Positions 1 through 8,530 of a stretch of 64,000 bases of DNA are shown in pieces (within the stretch, counting starts at the first letter, position 1; each line of letters begins with the position of its first letter). The DNA is from Azospirillum sp. (lineage in GTDB: Bacteria; Pseudomonadota; Alphaproteobacteria; Azospirillales; Azospirillaceae): the NCBI GenBank assembly GCA_016124535.1, contig WGNK01000003.1, positions 40,001 to 104,000 of the forward strand, given 5' to 3'. The notes beneath the pieces were generated by a model. It ran no database searches. It saw only the letters and a list, made by a program, of their open reading frames with translations, and was not told where the DNA came from. Both the position numbers and the translations under genes were made by a program.

Positions 1-1343
1 AGCAGCGTGGCCGCGCCGCCCACAGCCTGACCACGGTCGGCGGCGATTTCCTGTCGCCGTCCCTGCTGTCGGGTCTGACCAGGGGGGCGCAGATGGTCGA
101 GCTGCTCAATGCCGTCGGCGTCGATCTCGTCGGGTTTGGCAATCACGAATTCGACTTCGGCCCGGAGATCACCCGGCAGCGAATCGCCGAGTCGCACTTC
201 CCCTGGCTCGGTACCAATGTCCTGGACGACGCGGGCGAACCGTTCGGCGGCGCGCTTGCCACCGCGGTCCGCGAGGTCGGCGAGGTCCGGATCGGCTTCT
301 TCGGGCTGCTCACGCCCGAGACCGCCATGGTATCCTCGCCCGGAACCGCGGTCCATTTCAGCGATCCGGTGACCGCGGCCCGCCAGGCCGTCACCGAACT
401 CAGAGCCGCCGGCGTCCATGCCGTGATCGCGCTGACCCATCTCGACTTTGCCGCCGACCGCGCGTTGGCCCGCCAGGTTCCGGGCATTGATGTGATACTG
501 GGCGGCCACGACCACGATCCGGTCAGCCTCTACGAGAACGGCACGCTGATCGTAAAGGCCGGCCACGACGCCCGGTTCCTCGGCGTGGTCGATCTGGAAA
601 TCCGCACCGCTTCGACCGCTGCCGGGCCGAAGACCACGGTGTCACCCCATGCCTGGCACCTTCTCGCCAATTCCGGGCTGTCGCCGGATCCCGAGGTCCT
701 GGCACGGCTGGCACCCTACCGAAACCGTTTAGATGCCGAAATGGCGACGGTGATCGGCACGCTGGCGGCACCGCTGGACAGCCGGCGGGCGACCATGCGG
801 GCCGGCGAGGCGGCGATCGGCGATCTGTTCGCCGACACCTTGCGCCGGGCCTTGGGAACCGATGTCGTGCTGCTGAACGGCGGCGCGTTCCGCGGCGACC
901 AGGTTCGGCCGGCTGGCGGCCAGTTCACCCGCGGCGACGTATTGGCGGAGCTGCCGTTCGGCAATCTTGCGGTGGTCGTGGCACTCAGCGGTGCCGACTT
1001 GCGTGCGGCGCTGGAAAACGGTGTCGGCAGCGTCGAGACTCGCGCCGGGCGCTTTCCCCAAGTCTCGGGGCTGCGCTTTTCCTACGACCCGGCCGCTCCG
1101 CCGGGCCATCGGCTGCGATCGGTTACGGTCGGCGGCCGGCCGTTGGACGAGGCCGCGACCTACCGGGTCGGAACCAGCGACTATCTGCTGGGTGGAGGCG
1201 ATGGCTACGACGCGCTGGGGCGGGGCGAGGTGGTGGTCGATGCCAGTGCCGCCGTCCTGATCGCCACCTTGGTGATGGACGCACTCTCCGGCCACGGCAC
1301 CCTCACGGCGGGCCTCGACGGCCGTATCGCTGCGGTTCCCTGA
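1..1343 (+). CDS. 5'-nucleotidase / UshA-family metallophosphatase (5' end cut by window)
   Basis: The reading frame is open from the first bases, so the gene starts outside the window. The visible part begins with a GDFLSPS block, followed by GNHEFDFG near base 138 and GGHDHDP near base 501. These are metal-binding motifs of the calcineurin-like domain. The second half carries NGGAFRG and a YLLGGGDGY-type segment, as in the C-terminal substrate-binding domain of 5'-nucleotidases. Family members hydrolyse nucleotides or related phosphoesters, usually in the periplasm. The signal peptide would lie upstream of the window, so location cannot be checked. The exact substrate is not evident from the sequence. 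Confidence 0.88.
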   Translation, partial: QRGRAAHSLTTVGGDFLSPSLLSGLTRGAQMVELLNAVGVDLVGFGNHEFDFGPEITRQRIAESHFPWLGTNVLDDAGEPFGGALATAVREVGEVRIGFFGLLTPETAMVSSPGTAVHFSDPVTAARQAVTELRAAGVHAVIALTHLDFAADRALARQVPGIDVILGGHDHDPVSLYENGTLIVKAGHDARFLGVVDLEIRTASTAAGPKTTVSPHAWHLLANSGLSPDPEVLARLAPYRNRLDAEMATVIGTLAAPLDSRRATMRAGEAAIGDLFADTLRRALGTDVVLLNGGAFRGDQVRPAGGQFTRGDVLAELPFGNLAVVVALSGADLRAALENGVGSVETRAGRFPQVSGLRFSYDPAAPPGHRLRSVTVGGRPLDEAATYRVGTSDYLLGGGDGYDALGRGEVVVDASAAVLIATLVMDALSGHGTLTAGLDGRIAAVP

Positions 1344-1454
1344 TCCGGTCGGCCCGCCCCCCCAGGGGCATCGGCAGCGTGGTTTCTGGCGGCGCCGGGC
1401 GGAACACGTTATAGTCCGGGTCATGCTGCGCCGTTGTCTCCCCAGGGTGTATCG

Positions 1455-2261
1455 ATGACCGCACGCGGGCGGCGGGAGCCGGACCCACCCGAAGACGGCG
1501 TCCTGCCTGGCCTCGGCGAAGGGGCAATACCGGCCCGGCCGCAAAGCACGGTACAGGTCCAGCCGCAAAGCGCGGCAGCGGCCGGCGCCCCCCCCCACCA
1601 CGAGGGGCACCGCGAACGCCTGCGTCGGCGCTTTCTGACCAGCGGCCCCGACAGCCTGGCGGACTACGAAGTCGTGGAATTGCTGCTGTTCGCCGCGGTG
1701 CCGCGGCGCGACGTGAAGCCTTTGGCCAAGCAGTTGATCCAGACCTTCGGCGGTCTGTGGGGGGTGGTCAACGCCCCCGCGGAGCGGCTGCGCGCGAGCT
1801 TCAATTTCAGCGACGCCACCATCGTCGCGCTGACCGTGGTCGGCGCCGCGGCGCTGCGCATGGCCCGTCAGGCGGTGCTCAACCAACCGGTTCTGGGCCA
1901 TTGGCAGGCGCTGCTCGACTATTGCCAGGGCGCCATGGCACATCTGACCAACGAGCAGTTCCGCCTGCTCTTCCTCGACCGCAAGAACCAGTTGATCGCC
2001 GACGAGGTCCAGCAGCGTGGCACCGTCGACCACACCCCGGTCTACCCGCGCGAGGTGGTCCGCCGGGCGCTCGAATTGGGCGCCTCAGCGGTGATCCTGG
2101 TCCACAACCACCCCAGCGGCGATCCCACCCCCAGCCGCGAAGACATCACCATGACCAACGAAGTCGCCCGCGCCGGCACCGCCATGGGGGTGAGGGTCCA
2201 CGACCATGTGATCATCGGCAAGGGCCGTTTCACCAGTTTCAAGGCGATGGGCCTGCTCTAG
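1455..2261 (+). CDS. radC: RadC family JAB/MPN domain protein
   Basis: A 268-residue protein with an N-terminal helix-hairpin-helix-like region followed by a JAB/MPN domain. The JAMM metal site reads HNHPSGDPTPSRED at residues 217-230: HxH, then ten residues, then Asp, as the family requires. RadC proteins were historically linked to DNA repair, but their biochemical role is not settled. The first ~55 residues are a Pro/Ala/Gln-rich tail that looks disordered. I chose the ATG at 1455; a TTG at 1434 in the same frame is less likely. It stands alone, about 110 bases after the nucleotidase gene. Confidence 0.88.
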   Translation: MTARGRREPDPPEDGVLPGLGEGAIPARPQSTVQVQPQSAAAAGAPPHHEGHRERLRRRFLTSGPDSLADYEVVELLLFAAVPRRDVKPLAKQLIQTFGGLWGVVNAPAERLRASFNFSDATIVALTVVGAAALRMARQAVLNQPVLGHWQALLDYCQGAMAHLTNEQFRLLFLDRKNQLIADEVQQRGTVDHTPVYPREVVRRALELGASAVILVHNHPSGDPTPSREDITMTNEVARAGTAMGVRVHDHVIIGKGRFTSFKAMGLL

Positions 2262-2296
2262 GCCGCCGATACCGGGAGCCGGTGGCCGCACCTCGA

Positions 2297-2356
2297 TATC
2301 CCGGGGCGGTATCCCGGGGGGCAGTATCCCGGGGGGGCAGTATCCCGGGGCGGCAG
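2297..2356. repeat. Short tandem repeat, TATCCCGGGG(n)CRG, about 4 copies
   Basis: Four head-to-tail units of 13-16 bases lie between radC and pmbA. All share TATCCCGGGG and differ in the length of the G run and in a final CGG or CAG. The varying G-run length suggests slippage. The units contain the 6-base palindrome CCCGGG and could fold on the transcript. No function is evident. Confidence 0.8.
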
Positions 2357-2457
2357 CTCGGGCCGGAGGGCCGGGGCGCGACAGAACCCCGTCACTTGCG
2401 CTTCTGTCGGCCGACATAGTTTGCTAGAGAAGCGTCTTCCGCCACCGGAGAGCCGTA

Positions 2458-3813
2458 ATGACCGTTGCCGCCCCGAACGGGGACAATGCCCTCGATCTGC
2501 TTCAGGACCTGATCGGCAAGGCCAGGGCGGCCGGGGCCGATGCGGCCGACGCCATGCTTTACGACGTGACCGCGCTGTCGCTGTCGCAGCGGCTGGGCGT
2601 GCTGGAAAAGCTGGAGCGCACCGAATCAGGCGATCTCGGGCTGCGCGTGCTGATCGGGCGGCGGCAGGCGATCGTGTCGAGCACCGACCGCGCGCCCAAG
2701 GCGATGGCGGAGCTGGTGGAGCGGGCGATCGCGATGGCGCGCGCGGTGCCTGAGGACCAGTACTGCGGCATTGCCGATCCCGACCAGATCGCCCGCAGCT
2801 TTCCCGAACTCGATATCTGCGATGATGCCGAGCCCGACGCCGAGACTCTGATCGCGCAGGCCCGGATTGCCGAAGACGCGGCACGCGCGGTCCCCGGTGT
2901 GACCAATTCGGAGGGTGCCGAGGGCAGTTGGAGCCGGTCACGGGTCGCCCTGGCGATTTCCAACGGCTTCGCCGGTGCCTATGCGGTGTCGCGGCGCAGC
3001 CTGTCGACCGCGGTCCTGGCCGGCACCGGCACCGCGATGGAGCGGGACTACGATTTCGCCACCGCGGTCTATGCCGCCGACATGCGCGACGCCGCCGAGA
3101 TCGGCCGGCGTGCCGGGGAGCGTGCGGTGCGCCGCCTCAACCCGCGCAAGGTCCCGAGTTGCCGCGTCCCGGTGGTCTTCGAACCGCGCGCCGCGCGCGG
3201 ACTGCTGGGTCATCTGGCCGGCGCGATCACCGGTCCGGCGATCGCCCGCGGCACCAGCTTCCTCAAGGACAAGCTGGGCCAGCCGGTGTTCGCGCCCGGC
3301 GTCTCGATCATCGATGATCCGCTGCTCCGCCGCGGCCTGCGTTCGCGGCCGTTCGACGGCGAGGGCTTGGCGGTGACGCGCCATGAGGTGGTCGCCGATG
3401 GCGTGCTGACCACCTGGCTGCTCGATCTGCGCTCGGCACGTCAGCTCGGCCTGGCGCCGACCGGCCATGCCGGCCGCGGTACCGCCGGCCCGCCGAGCCC
3501 TGCGCCGGCCAATTTCTATCTGGCCGCCGGAAGCCGGACACCCGAACAACTGATCGGCGACATCGAGCAGGGGTTTTATATCACCGAGCTGATGGGCATG
3601 GGGGTCAACGGCGTCACCGGCGACTACAGCCGCGGCGCCAGCGGCTTCTGGATCGAGAACGGCCGAATCGGCGACCCGGTCAGCGAGCTGACCGTCGCCG
3701 GGAACCTGATCGAGATGTTCCGCCGGCTGGAGCCGGCCGATGATCTGGTGTTCCGCTATGGCATGGATGCCCCGACCCTCCGCATCGACGGCTTGACCGT
3801 CGCCGGGCTGTAG
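2458..3813 (+). CDS. pmbA: TldD/PmbA family protein, PmbA (TldE) type
   Basis: A 451-residue protein matching PmbA/TldE in length and layout. It has an N-terminal TldD/E domain (SGDLGLRVLIGRRQAIVSS near residue 60) and a conserved C-terminal part with FYLAAG, GFYITELMGMGVNGVTGDYSRGASGFWIENG and a final SELTVAGNL segment. There is no HExxxH metal site, which separates the PmbA/TldE subunit from the protease subunit TldD. In the family, TldD and TldE together act in maturation of some peptides and in degradation of CcdA antitoxin. No tldD lies nearby. The ATG at 2458 is the natural start. Confidence 0.9.
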   Translation: MTVAAPNGDNALDLLQDLIGKARAAGADAADAMLYDVTALSLSQRLGVLEKLERTESGDLGLRVLIGRRQAIVSSTDRAPKAMAELVERAIAMARAVPEDQYCGIADPDQIARSFPELDICDDAEPDAETLIAQARIAEDAARAVPGVTNSEGAEGSWSRSRVALAISNGFAGAYAVSRRSLSTAVLAGTGTAMERDYDFATAVYAADMRDAAEIGRRAGERAVRRLNPRKVPSCRVPVVFEPRAARGLLGHLAGAITGPAIARGTSFLKDKLGQPVFAPGVSIIDDPLLRRGLRSRPFDGEGLAVTRHEVVADGVLTTWLLDLRSARQLGLAPTGHAGRGTAGPPSPAPANFYLAAGSRTPEQLIGDIEQGFYITELMGMGVNGVTGDYSRGASGFWIENGRIGDPVSELTVAGNLIEMFRRLEPADDLVFRYGMDAPTLRIDGLTVAGL

Positions 3814-3866
3814 CCCGGGCTTTCGCCGGAACCAGCCGTTGCCGGCCCGGTTCACGGGATCGGGGT

Positions 3867-4292
3867 TCACGAGATCGGTTCCGGTGACGGCGGCGGCAGC
3901 GGCCGGGTCGCCATCGCCGGGGCGGAAGGGGCTTCGCGGTCGGACTGGCCGTCGCTGCGATGAACTGTCGCCAGCTGTACCAGCAGCCCGCTGCCGTGAC
4001 CGGCCCGGGCATGCCCCTCCTGAGTCGCCGCCTGGCGGAAATAGGCCAGAATAAAAACCCGGATCGCCGCGGTCAGGCTGCCGCCGCGCCGGCGCCGGCG
4101 TTCCTCGACCAGAGTGCAGATCTGGTGAACGGTCATGCCTTCGCGCTGGCAGATGTCGTGGAGCGCGTCCCACATCTGCGGCTCCAGGCGAATGCTGGTC
4201 CGCCGTCCGTTCACCGTGACATTGCGGTTGACCAGACCGGCTTCAGGAACCAGGTCCTGGCCGGTGCCGCGCTCATCGCCGTGGGGTGCCAT
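3867..4292 (-). CDS. Ribbon-helix-helix domain protein
   Basis: A 141-residue protein. Residues ~22-85 hold a ribbon-helix-helix-like segment: a short basic strand (VNGRRTSIRLEPQMWDAL) followed by two helices (HDICQREGMTVHQICTLVEE; GSLTAAIRVFILAYFR). The pattern matches the RHH_4-type family that is common and small in alphaproteobacteria. The C-terminal ~45 residues are Pro/Ser-rich and probably disordered. Such proteins bind DNA as dimers and may regulate transcription, but the target is unknown. It lies on the minus strand downstream of bolA, about 200 bases away. Confidence 0.75.
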   Translation of the reverse strand: MAPHGDERGTGQDLVPEAGLVNRNVTVNGRRTSIRLEPQMWDALHDICQREGMTVHQICTLVEERRRRRGGSLTAAIRVFILAYFRQAATQEGHARAGHGSGLLVQLATVHRSDGQSDREAPSAPAMATRPLPPPSPEPIS

Positions 4293-4490
4293 GCCACGAA
4301 CTTTCCTAATTTGCGGCTTTCCTAGTTTACGGCTGGGGCCGCTTGGTGCCGTTCGATCACTGTGCCGCCGTAGGCCGAACTTTACGGACTTTCACGGGAT
4401 TATCAATAATTCACTGAGTAGCGTCGATCAGATTCTCCGGGACCCGCCCGGCGAGCGCTGCCTCGACGCTCCGGGCCAGCGCCAAGGCCA

Positions 4491-4778
4491 TTATTTTACT
4501 GGGTTTTCGCCGTCTTCCGCCGGAGTCAGGGTGCGCAGGCTCAGCGCATGGACCCGCTCCGCCAATTCGTCTGCGACGATGCCGTAGACCAGCCGCTGGC
4601 GGGCCAGCCGCGACAGCGCCTCGAACGCCGCCGACACGACGGTGAGGTTGAAGTGAGACTCGCCCTGCGGATTGGCGCCGCCGTGTCCGGCGTGGCGCGC
4701 AGAATCATCTTCGATTTCCAGACGAACGGGGTGCAGCGCCTCAGTCAGCTTGGTGCGCATTCGGGTGGCGTAGTCCAT
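4491..4778 (-). CDS. bolA: BolA family protein
   Basis: A 95-residue protein with the BolA fold signature. It has ESHFNLTVVSAAFEALSRLARQRLVYGIV at residues ~40-68 and a VHALSLRTLTPAE C-terminus. BolA proteins partner with monothiol glutaredoxins, bind 2Fe-2S clusters and, in some cases, bind DNA under stress. Position 57 or so is Arg-rich like the usual helix-turn-helix-like basic segment. The gene is divergent from the J-domain gene by about 115 bases, so the two probably share a control region. The bolA / J-domain / cobS / cobT order is common in alphaproteobacteria. Confidence 0.9.
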   Translation of the reverse strand: MDYATRMRTKLTEALHPVRLEIEDDSARHAGHGGANPQGESHFNLTVVSAAFEALSRLARQRLVYGIVADELAERVHALSLRTLTPAEDGENPVK

Positions 4779-4894
4779 GGCAGCGGGCGCTCGGAGGTGG
4801 TTGATATGACCACCGAGTCTGCCGCCGCCGGAGCGACCCTGTCAAGCAAGCCTGATGGCTTGCCAGGGGCAGCGCGGCGAACGATACTTCAGCC

Positions 4895-5476
4895 ATGTCG
4901 AGGGCCGGAGCGCAGATGGCGTATCACGTCGAGCCAGGGCAGGCACCGCTGCACCGGTCCTGCGACGCCGCCGGCTGTGCCGGTGAAGGGCTGCACCGCG
5001 CGCCCAAGGCGCGCGACCGCCTGACCGAATATTTCTGGTTCTGTACCGACCATGCCCGCGAATACAATAAGGCCTGGGACTACTTCGCCGGCATGACGCC
5101 GGAGGCGATCGAGGCCGAGTTGCGCCGCGACACCACCTGGCAGCGGCCGAGTTGGCCGCTGGGCGAATGGCGGACTCACGAGCGCCTGCTGCGCGATGGG
5201 GTTCTCCACGGTTTCGGCTTCGGCCGCCACGGTGGCGGAGACGCCCGCAGCCATGGACCGCGCAGCGAGCCGGAGATGGCGGTCTCGCCGGAGGCCGAAG
5301 CGCTGAAGCTGTTCGGCCTGGAACCGCCGGTCGATTTTTCGCGGATCAAGGACCGCTATCGTGAGCTGGTCAAGCTACACCATCCCGACGCCCATGGCGG
5401 CGACCGCGATGCCGAAGAAAGGTTGAAACAGATCAACCAGGCCTATACCACCTTGAAGGCGAGCTACAGCGGCTGA
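4895..5476 (+). CDS. J-domain (DnaJ-like) protein
   Basis: A 193-residue protein whose C-terminal ~60 residues form a J domain: FGLEPPVDFSRIKDRYREL, then the diagnostic HPD at residues 163-165, then EERLKQINQAYTTLKASY. The J domain would stimulate an Hsp70 (DnaK) ATPase. The N-terminal part is specific to this alphaproteobacterial family and has CDAAGCAGEGLHRAPKARD and FWFCTDHAREYNKAWDYF, with three Cys and a His that could bind metal. There is no G/F-rich or zinc-finger domain, so it is not a full DnaJ. A second ATG at 4916 is possible. It lies 72 bases before cobS. Confidence 0.88.
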   Translation: MSRAGAQMAYHVEPGQAPLHRSCDAAGCAGEGLHRAPKARDRLTEYFWFCTDHAREYNKAWDYFAGMTPEAIEAELRRDTTWQRPSWPLGEWRTHERLLRDGVLHGFGFGRHGGGDARSHGPRSEPEMAVSPEAEALKLFGLEPPVDFSRIKDRYRELVKLHHPDAHGGDRDAEERLKQINQAYTTLKASYSG

Positions 5477-5548
5477 CCGACAGGATGGGCGGCGCTTGCG
5501 GCCGCAGCCGGACTTTTCTCCCCCCCCGATAGTGAAGCGACCACGAAG

Positions 5549-6553
5549 ATGGCATCCCAGGCGTCAATTCAGGGCAATTCGGCCAAATTCGACCATGTTC
5601 CCGATATCGAGGTGTCGGTTCGTCAGACCTTCGGGATCGATTTCGACCTGCAGGTGCCGGCGTTCAGCCAGGCCTCAGAACATGTGCCGACCCTGGACGA
5701 GGCCTATCGATTCGACCGCGACACCACCATGGCCATCCTGGCCGGCTTCGCCCACAACCGGCGGGTTATGATCCAGGGTTATCACGGCACCGGCAAATCA
5801 ACCCATATCGAGCAGGTTGCAGCCCGGCTCAACTGGCCCTGCATCCGCATCAACCTGGACAGCCACATCAGCCGGATCGACCTGATCGGCAAGGACGCGA
5901 TCGTGCTGCGCGACGGCGTTCAGGTTACCGAGTACCGCGAGGGGATGCTGCCCTGGGCGCTGCAGCACGCCTGCGCCCTGGTGTTCGACGAGTATGATGC
6001 CGGTCGTCCCGACGTGATGTTCGTGATCCAGCGGGTGCTGGAGGTCGAAGGCAAGCTGACCCTGCTCGATCAGAACCGGGTGATCCGTCCCCACCCGGCG
6101 TTCCGCCTGTTCGCCACCTCCAACACCGTCGGTCTGGGCGATACCTCCGGGCTCTATCACGGGACCCAGCAGATCAACCAGGGCCAGATGGACCGCTGGA
6201 ACATCGTGGCGACGCTCAACTATCTGTCCCATCGCGAGGAGGTCGGCATCGTGCTGGCCAAAGTCCCGAGTTGGGACAGCGAGAAGGGGCGCGACCAGGT
6301 GGCGGCGATGGTGCGATTGGCCGACCTGACCCGCAGCGGCTTCATGGCCGGCGACATCTCCACCGTGATGTCGCCGCGCACGGTCATCACCTGGGCCGAA
6401 AACACCAATATCTTTAATGATCTCGCCTTCGCGTTCCGGATCACCTTCCTGAACAAGTGCGACGAGGTCGAACGCCCGACCGTGGCCGAATATTACCAGC
6501 GCTGCTTCGGCAAGGAACTTCCCGAAACCGGCGTTCACGTCAATCTGGTCTGA
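5549..6553 (+). CDS. cobS: Cobaltochelatase ATPase subunit CobS
   Basis: A 334-residue AAA+ ATPase. Walker A is GYHGTGKS at residues 77-84 and Walker B is [10 protein letters not shown] at ~143-152; the [20 protein letters not shown] stretch is highly typical of CobS. The CobN-CobS-CobT complex inserts cobalt into hydrogenobyrinic acid a,c-diamide during aerobic cobalamin synthesis. Length and motifs match the family, and cobT follows downstream after one intervening gene. cobN is not in this window. Confidence 0.95.
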   Translation: MASQASIQGNSAKFDHVPDIEVSVRQTFGIDFDLQVPAFSQASEHVPTLDEAYRFDRDTTMAILAGFAHNRRVMIQGYHGTGKSTHIEQVAARLNWPCIRINLDSHISRIDLIGKDAIVLRDGVQVTEYREGMLPWALQHACALVFDEYDAGRPDVMFVIQRVLEVEGKLTLLDQNRVIRPHPAFRLFATSNTVGLGDTSGLYHGTQQINQGQMDRWNIVATLNYLSHREEVGIVLAKVPSWDSEKGRDQVAAMVRLADLTRSGFMAGDISTVMSPRTVITWAENTNIFNDLAFAFRITFLNKCDEVERPTVAEYYQRCFGKELPETGVHVNLV

Positions 6554-6721
6554 CCCCGGTCATCGCCGGCCCGATCGGGCCGGGCCCGGCGCCGGGGTGC
6601 CCACGGCCCGCGCCGGGCTGTGACGGCGGTCACAGCGGCCTCTGCCCGACTTGATCTATCATCTCTGGTCCGCCAGCCGGCGTATCGACAGCCGCGGGCC
6701 GGCGCGTCTGCGTGACCGTCG

Positions 6722-8470
6722 ATGGTTGCGATCGTGAATTATTTGATTATTAACCACCTGCGCTCTGAAGTTGTGATGCAGGCGCATTCGCTGGCGGTGG
6801 CATGGATGGGCAAGATGAGCGACGGTCGGCTGAAGGACCAGGTTCTGGAACTGGTGACCAAACTGCCGCCGAGCTCGGTGAGCGAGGTCTATCGCCAGAT
6901 ACGCCGGTCGGGCGATGCTTCGGCCGAGAAAGTGGATCTGGTCCGCCAGGCGGTGGTCCAGTACCTGAACACCTCGCGCCCCCACCGCGCTCAGCGCCTG
7001 TTCACCGAACTGTTCGCGCCGTTCCTGGTCAGCGACCCCGTCCTGCTGCGTGCCAGCAGTTGGATTCCAGGGGTCATCCAGCGACTGGACCTGGCCTGCG
7101 TCTGGGCGGTGCTGGGACGCCAGGCCTTTCGAACCCTGACCGCTGAAACCCAGCGCGCCCTCGACCGGCTGGTCGGCGACCAGATGATGGACGAGGTGTT
7201 CCAGTCGGCCGAAGCCTTGGCCTTGCAGAACCGCATGCGCCTTGCAGCGATCCGATACCTCGACGAGATTTGCGTCACGCCGGAGGCATTCGACGGCTTC
7301 CTGGCCGGGTTCAACCGCATCCGACACGTCGAAGCCAGGAAGAGCCTGCCGGCGATCACCGAGATCGCCAATGACGATCACGGCTTCGTCGAGACCATCC
7401 GGGACATCCTGGTCTATCGGAAAATGTTCGAGCCCTACCTGAACGCGACCCTGAACGGCTTGCGCGACGGGCCCCGCTCCGACTTGGAGGCATCCCGCCG
7501 CGCTGACGCCCTGGTCGCGCAGGTCGAGGAGCTCCGCGCCATGCTCGAAGGCTCCGGCCGCCGAACCCGCTTCCACCTGATGCTGGCGCTTTCGGTGATC
7601 AATGTCGGGCGGCGCTACGATGTGGCCGCGCTCTACCTGCGGCGGATCGACGGCGAGAGCGAGGAAGCAGTGGCCGTCACTGCTGCCATGGTCGGTCACT
7701 ATCTGGCGTGCTGCCAGGCCATCATCGAATTCCTGACCGCTGCGCTCAGGATCACGGAACGTCTCGCGGACGAATCGCTGCAATTCGGCGAGGAGCGCCG
7801 GCACGAGCTGGAGGCCGCCCTCGGCCGGCTGACCGACCTGGTCCAGGCGGTCGCCGCTTGCGGCCTGTGCGAAGACCCGCGAACCCAGGAAATGATCCGG
7901 CTCGCCTGGGAGCGCTTGAGCACATTCATCGCCAAGCGGGTAGCCCCCCTGGCGATGCGCCGGGCCTCGGCGGCAATGAGCGCGCGGCAGCAGGGCGCCG
8001 ACGATCACGACGAAGTGGCGTGGCTGCTCGACTTCCTGGCGCGTTGGCTGCAGTTGCTGCGCCTGCGCGGCGACGCCCCCGGCAGCCTGGCGGATCTGCC
8101 GGTCGGCTTCGGACAGGATCTGCGTCTGGCGGTTCAGCAGGCGATCCGGGTGGAGCCCAAGGAGCCTCTGGAGGGTCGCCTGGCGCATTTGCTCCGACTC
8201 GATCGGCTTGCGGCACCGTTCCGCTACCGCCTGGCGCCGCTGCTGTCGCTGTCGAGCCAGAATGTGGTCAAAATTCTGATGGATCGGCTGGGTCGCCCCG
8301 CCCCCCTGGAAGGCCGCGAACGCGTGCTGATTTCCGAGGTGGTCGATGCGGCGCGCAAGGATGTCGATCGCTCGCGGAACTGGAAATCCCCGGAGCTGGT
8401 CGATTTGATCGAAGCAGCCGACACCCGGGGCTTGCGCGACCGCGCCGACGGGCAAGGGGCATTGGCCTGA
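6722..8470 (+). CDS. Uncharacterised helical protein between cobS and cobT
   Basis: A 582-residue protein that I do not recognise. It is almost entirely predicted helix, rich in Leu, Ala and Arg, with no signal peptide, no clear membrane span, no nucleotide-binding motif and no Cys cluster. The pattern of paired amphipathic helices (for example LDRLVGDQMMDEVFQSAEAL and LARWLQLLRLRGD) would fit a helical-repeat scaffold, but this is inference. The start is uncertain: ATG 6722 has no clear ribosome site and lies in an AT-rich stretch that could instead be promoter, so ATG 6776 is a credible alternative. Codon choice looks like that of its neighbours. It lies 168 bases after cobS and 60 before cobT, in the same direction. 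Confidence 0.8.
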   Translation: MVAIVNYLIINHLRSEVVMQAHSLAVAWMGKMSDGRLKDQVLELVTKLPPSSVSEVYRQIRRSGDASAEKVDLVRQAVVQYLNTSRPHRAQRLFTELFAPFLVSDPVLLRASSWIPGVIQRLDLACVWAVLGRQAFRTLTAETQRALDRLVGDQMMDEVFQSAEALALQNRMRLAAIRYLDEICVTPEAFDGFLAGFNRIRHVEARKSLPAITEIANDDHGFVETIRDILVYRKMFEPYLNATLNGLRDGPRSDLEASRRADALVAQVEELRAMLEGSGRRTRFHLMLALSVINVGRRYDVAALYLRRIDGESEEAVAVTAAMVGHYLACCQAIIEFLTAALRITERLADESLQFGEERRHELEAALGRLTDLVQAVAACGLCEDPRTQEMIRLAWERLSTFIAKRVAPLAMRRASAAMSARQQGADDHDEVAWLLDFLARWLQLLRLRGDAPGSLADLPVGFGQDLRLAVQQAIRVEPKEPLEGRLAHLLRLDRLAAPFRYRLAPLLSLSSQNVVKILMDRLGRPAPLEGRERVLISEVVDAARKDVDRSRNWKSPELVDLIEAADTRGLRDRADGQGALA

Positions 8471-8530
8471 GCCCCCGGCCCATGTTAGGGACTAGGGAGT
8501 TCCTTTCGGGCCATTGATGCCGAGCGAGCG

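Noticed and set aside
729..2033. A 434-codon minus-strand frame spanning the nucleotidase and radC genes.
   Set aside because: It overlaps two real genes and their intergenic gap, and has no recognisable domain.
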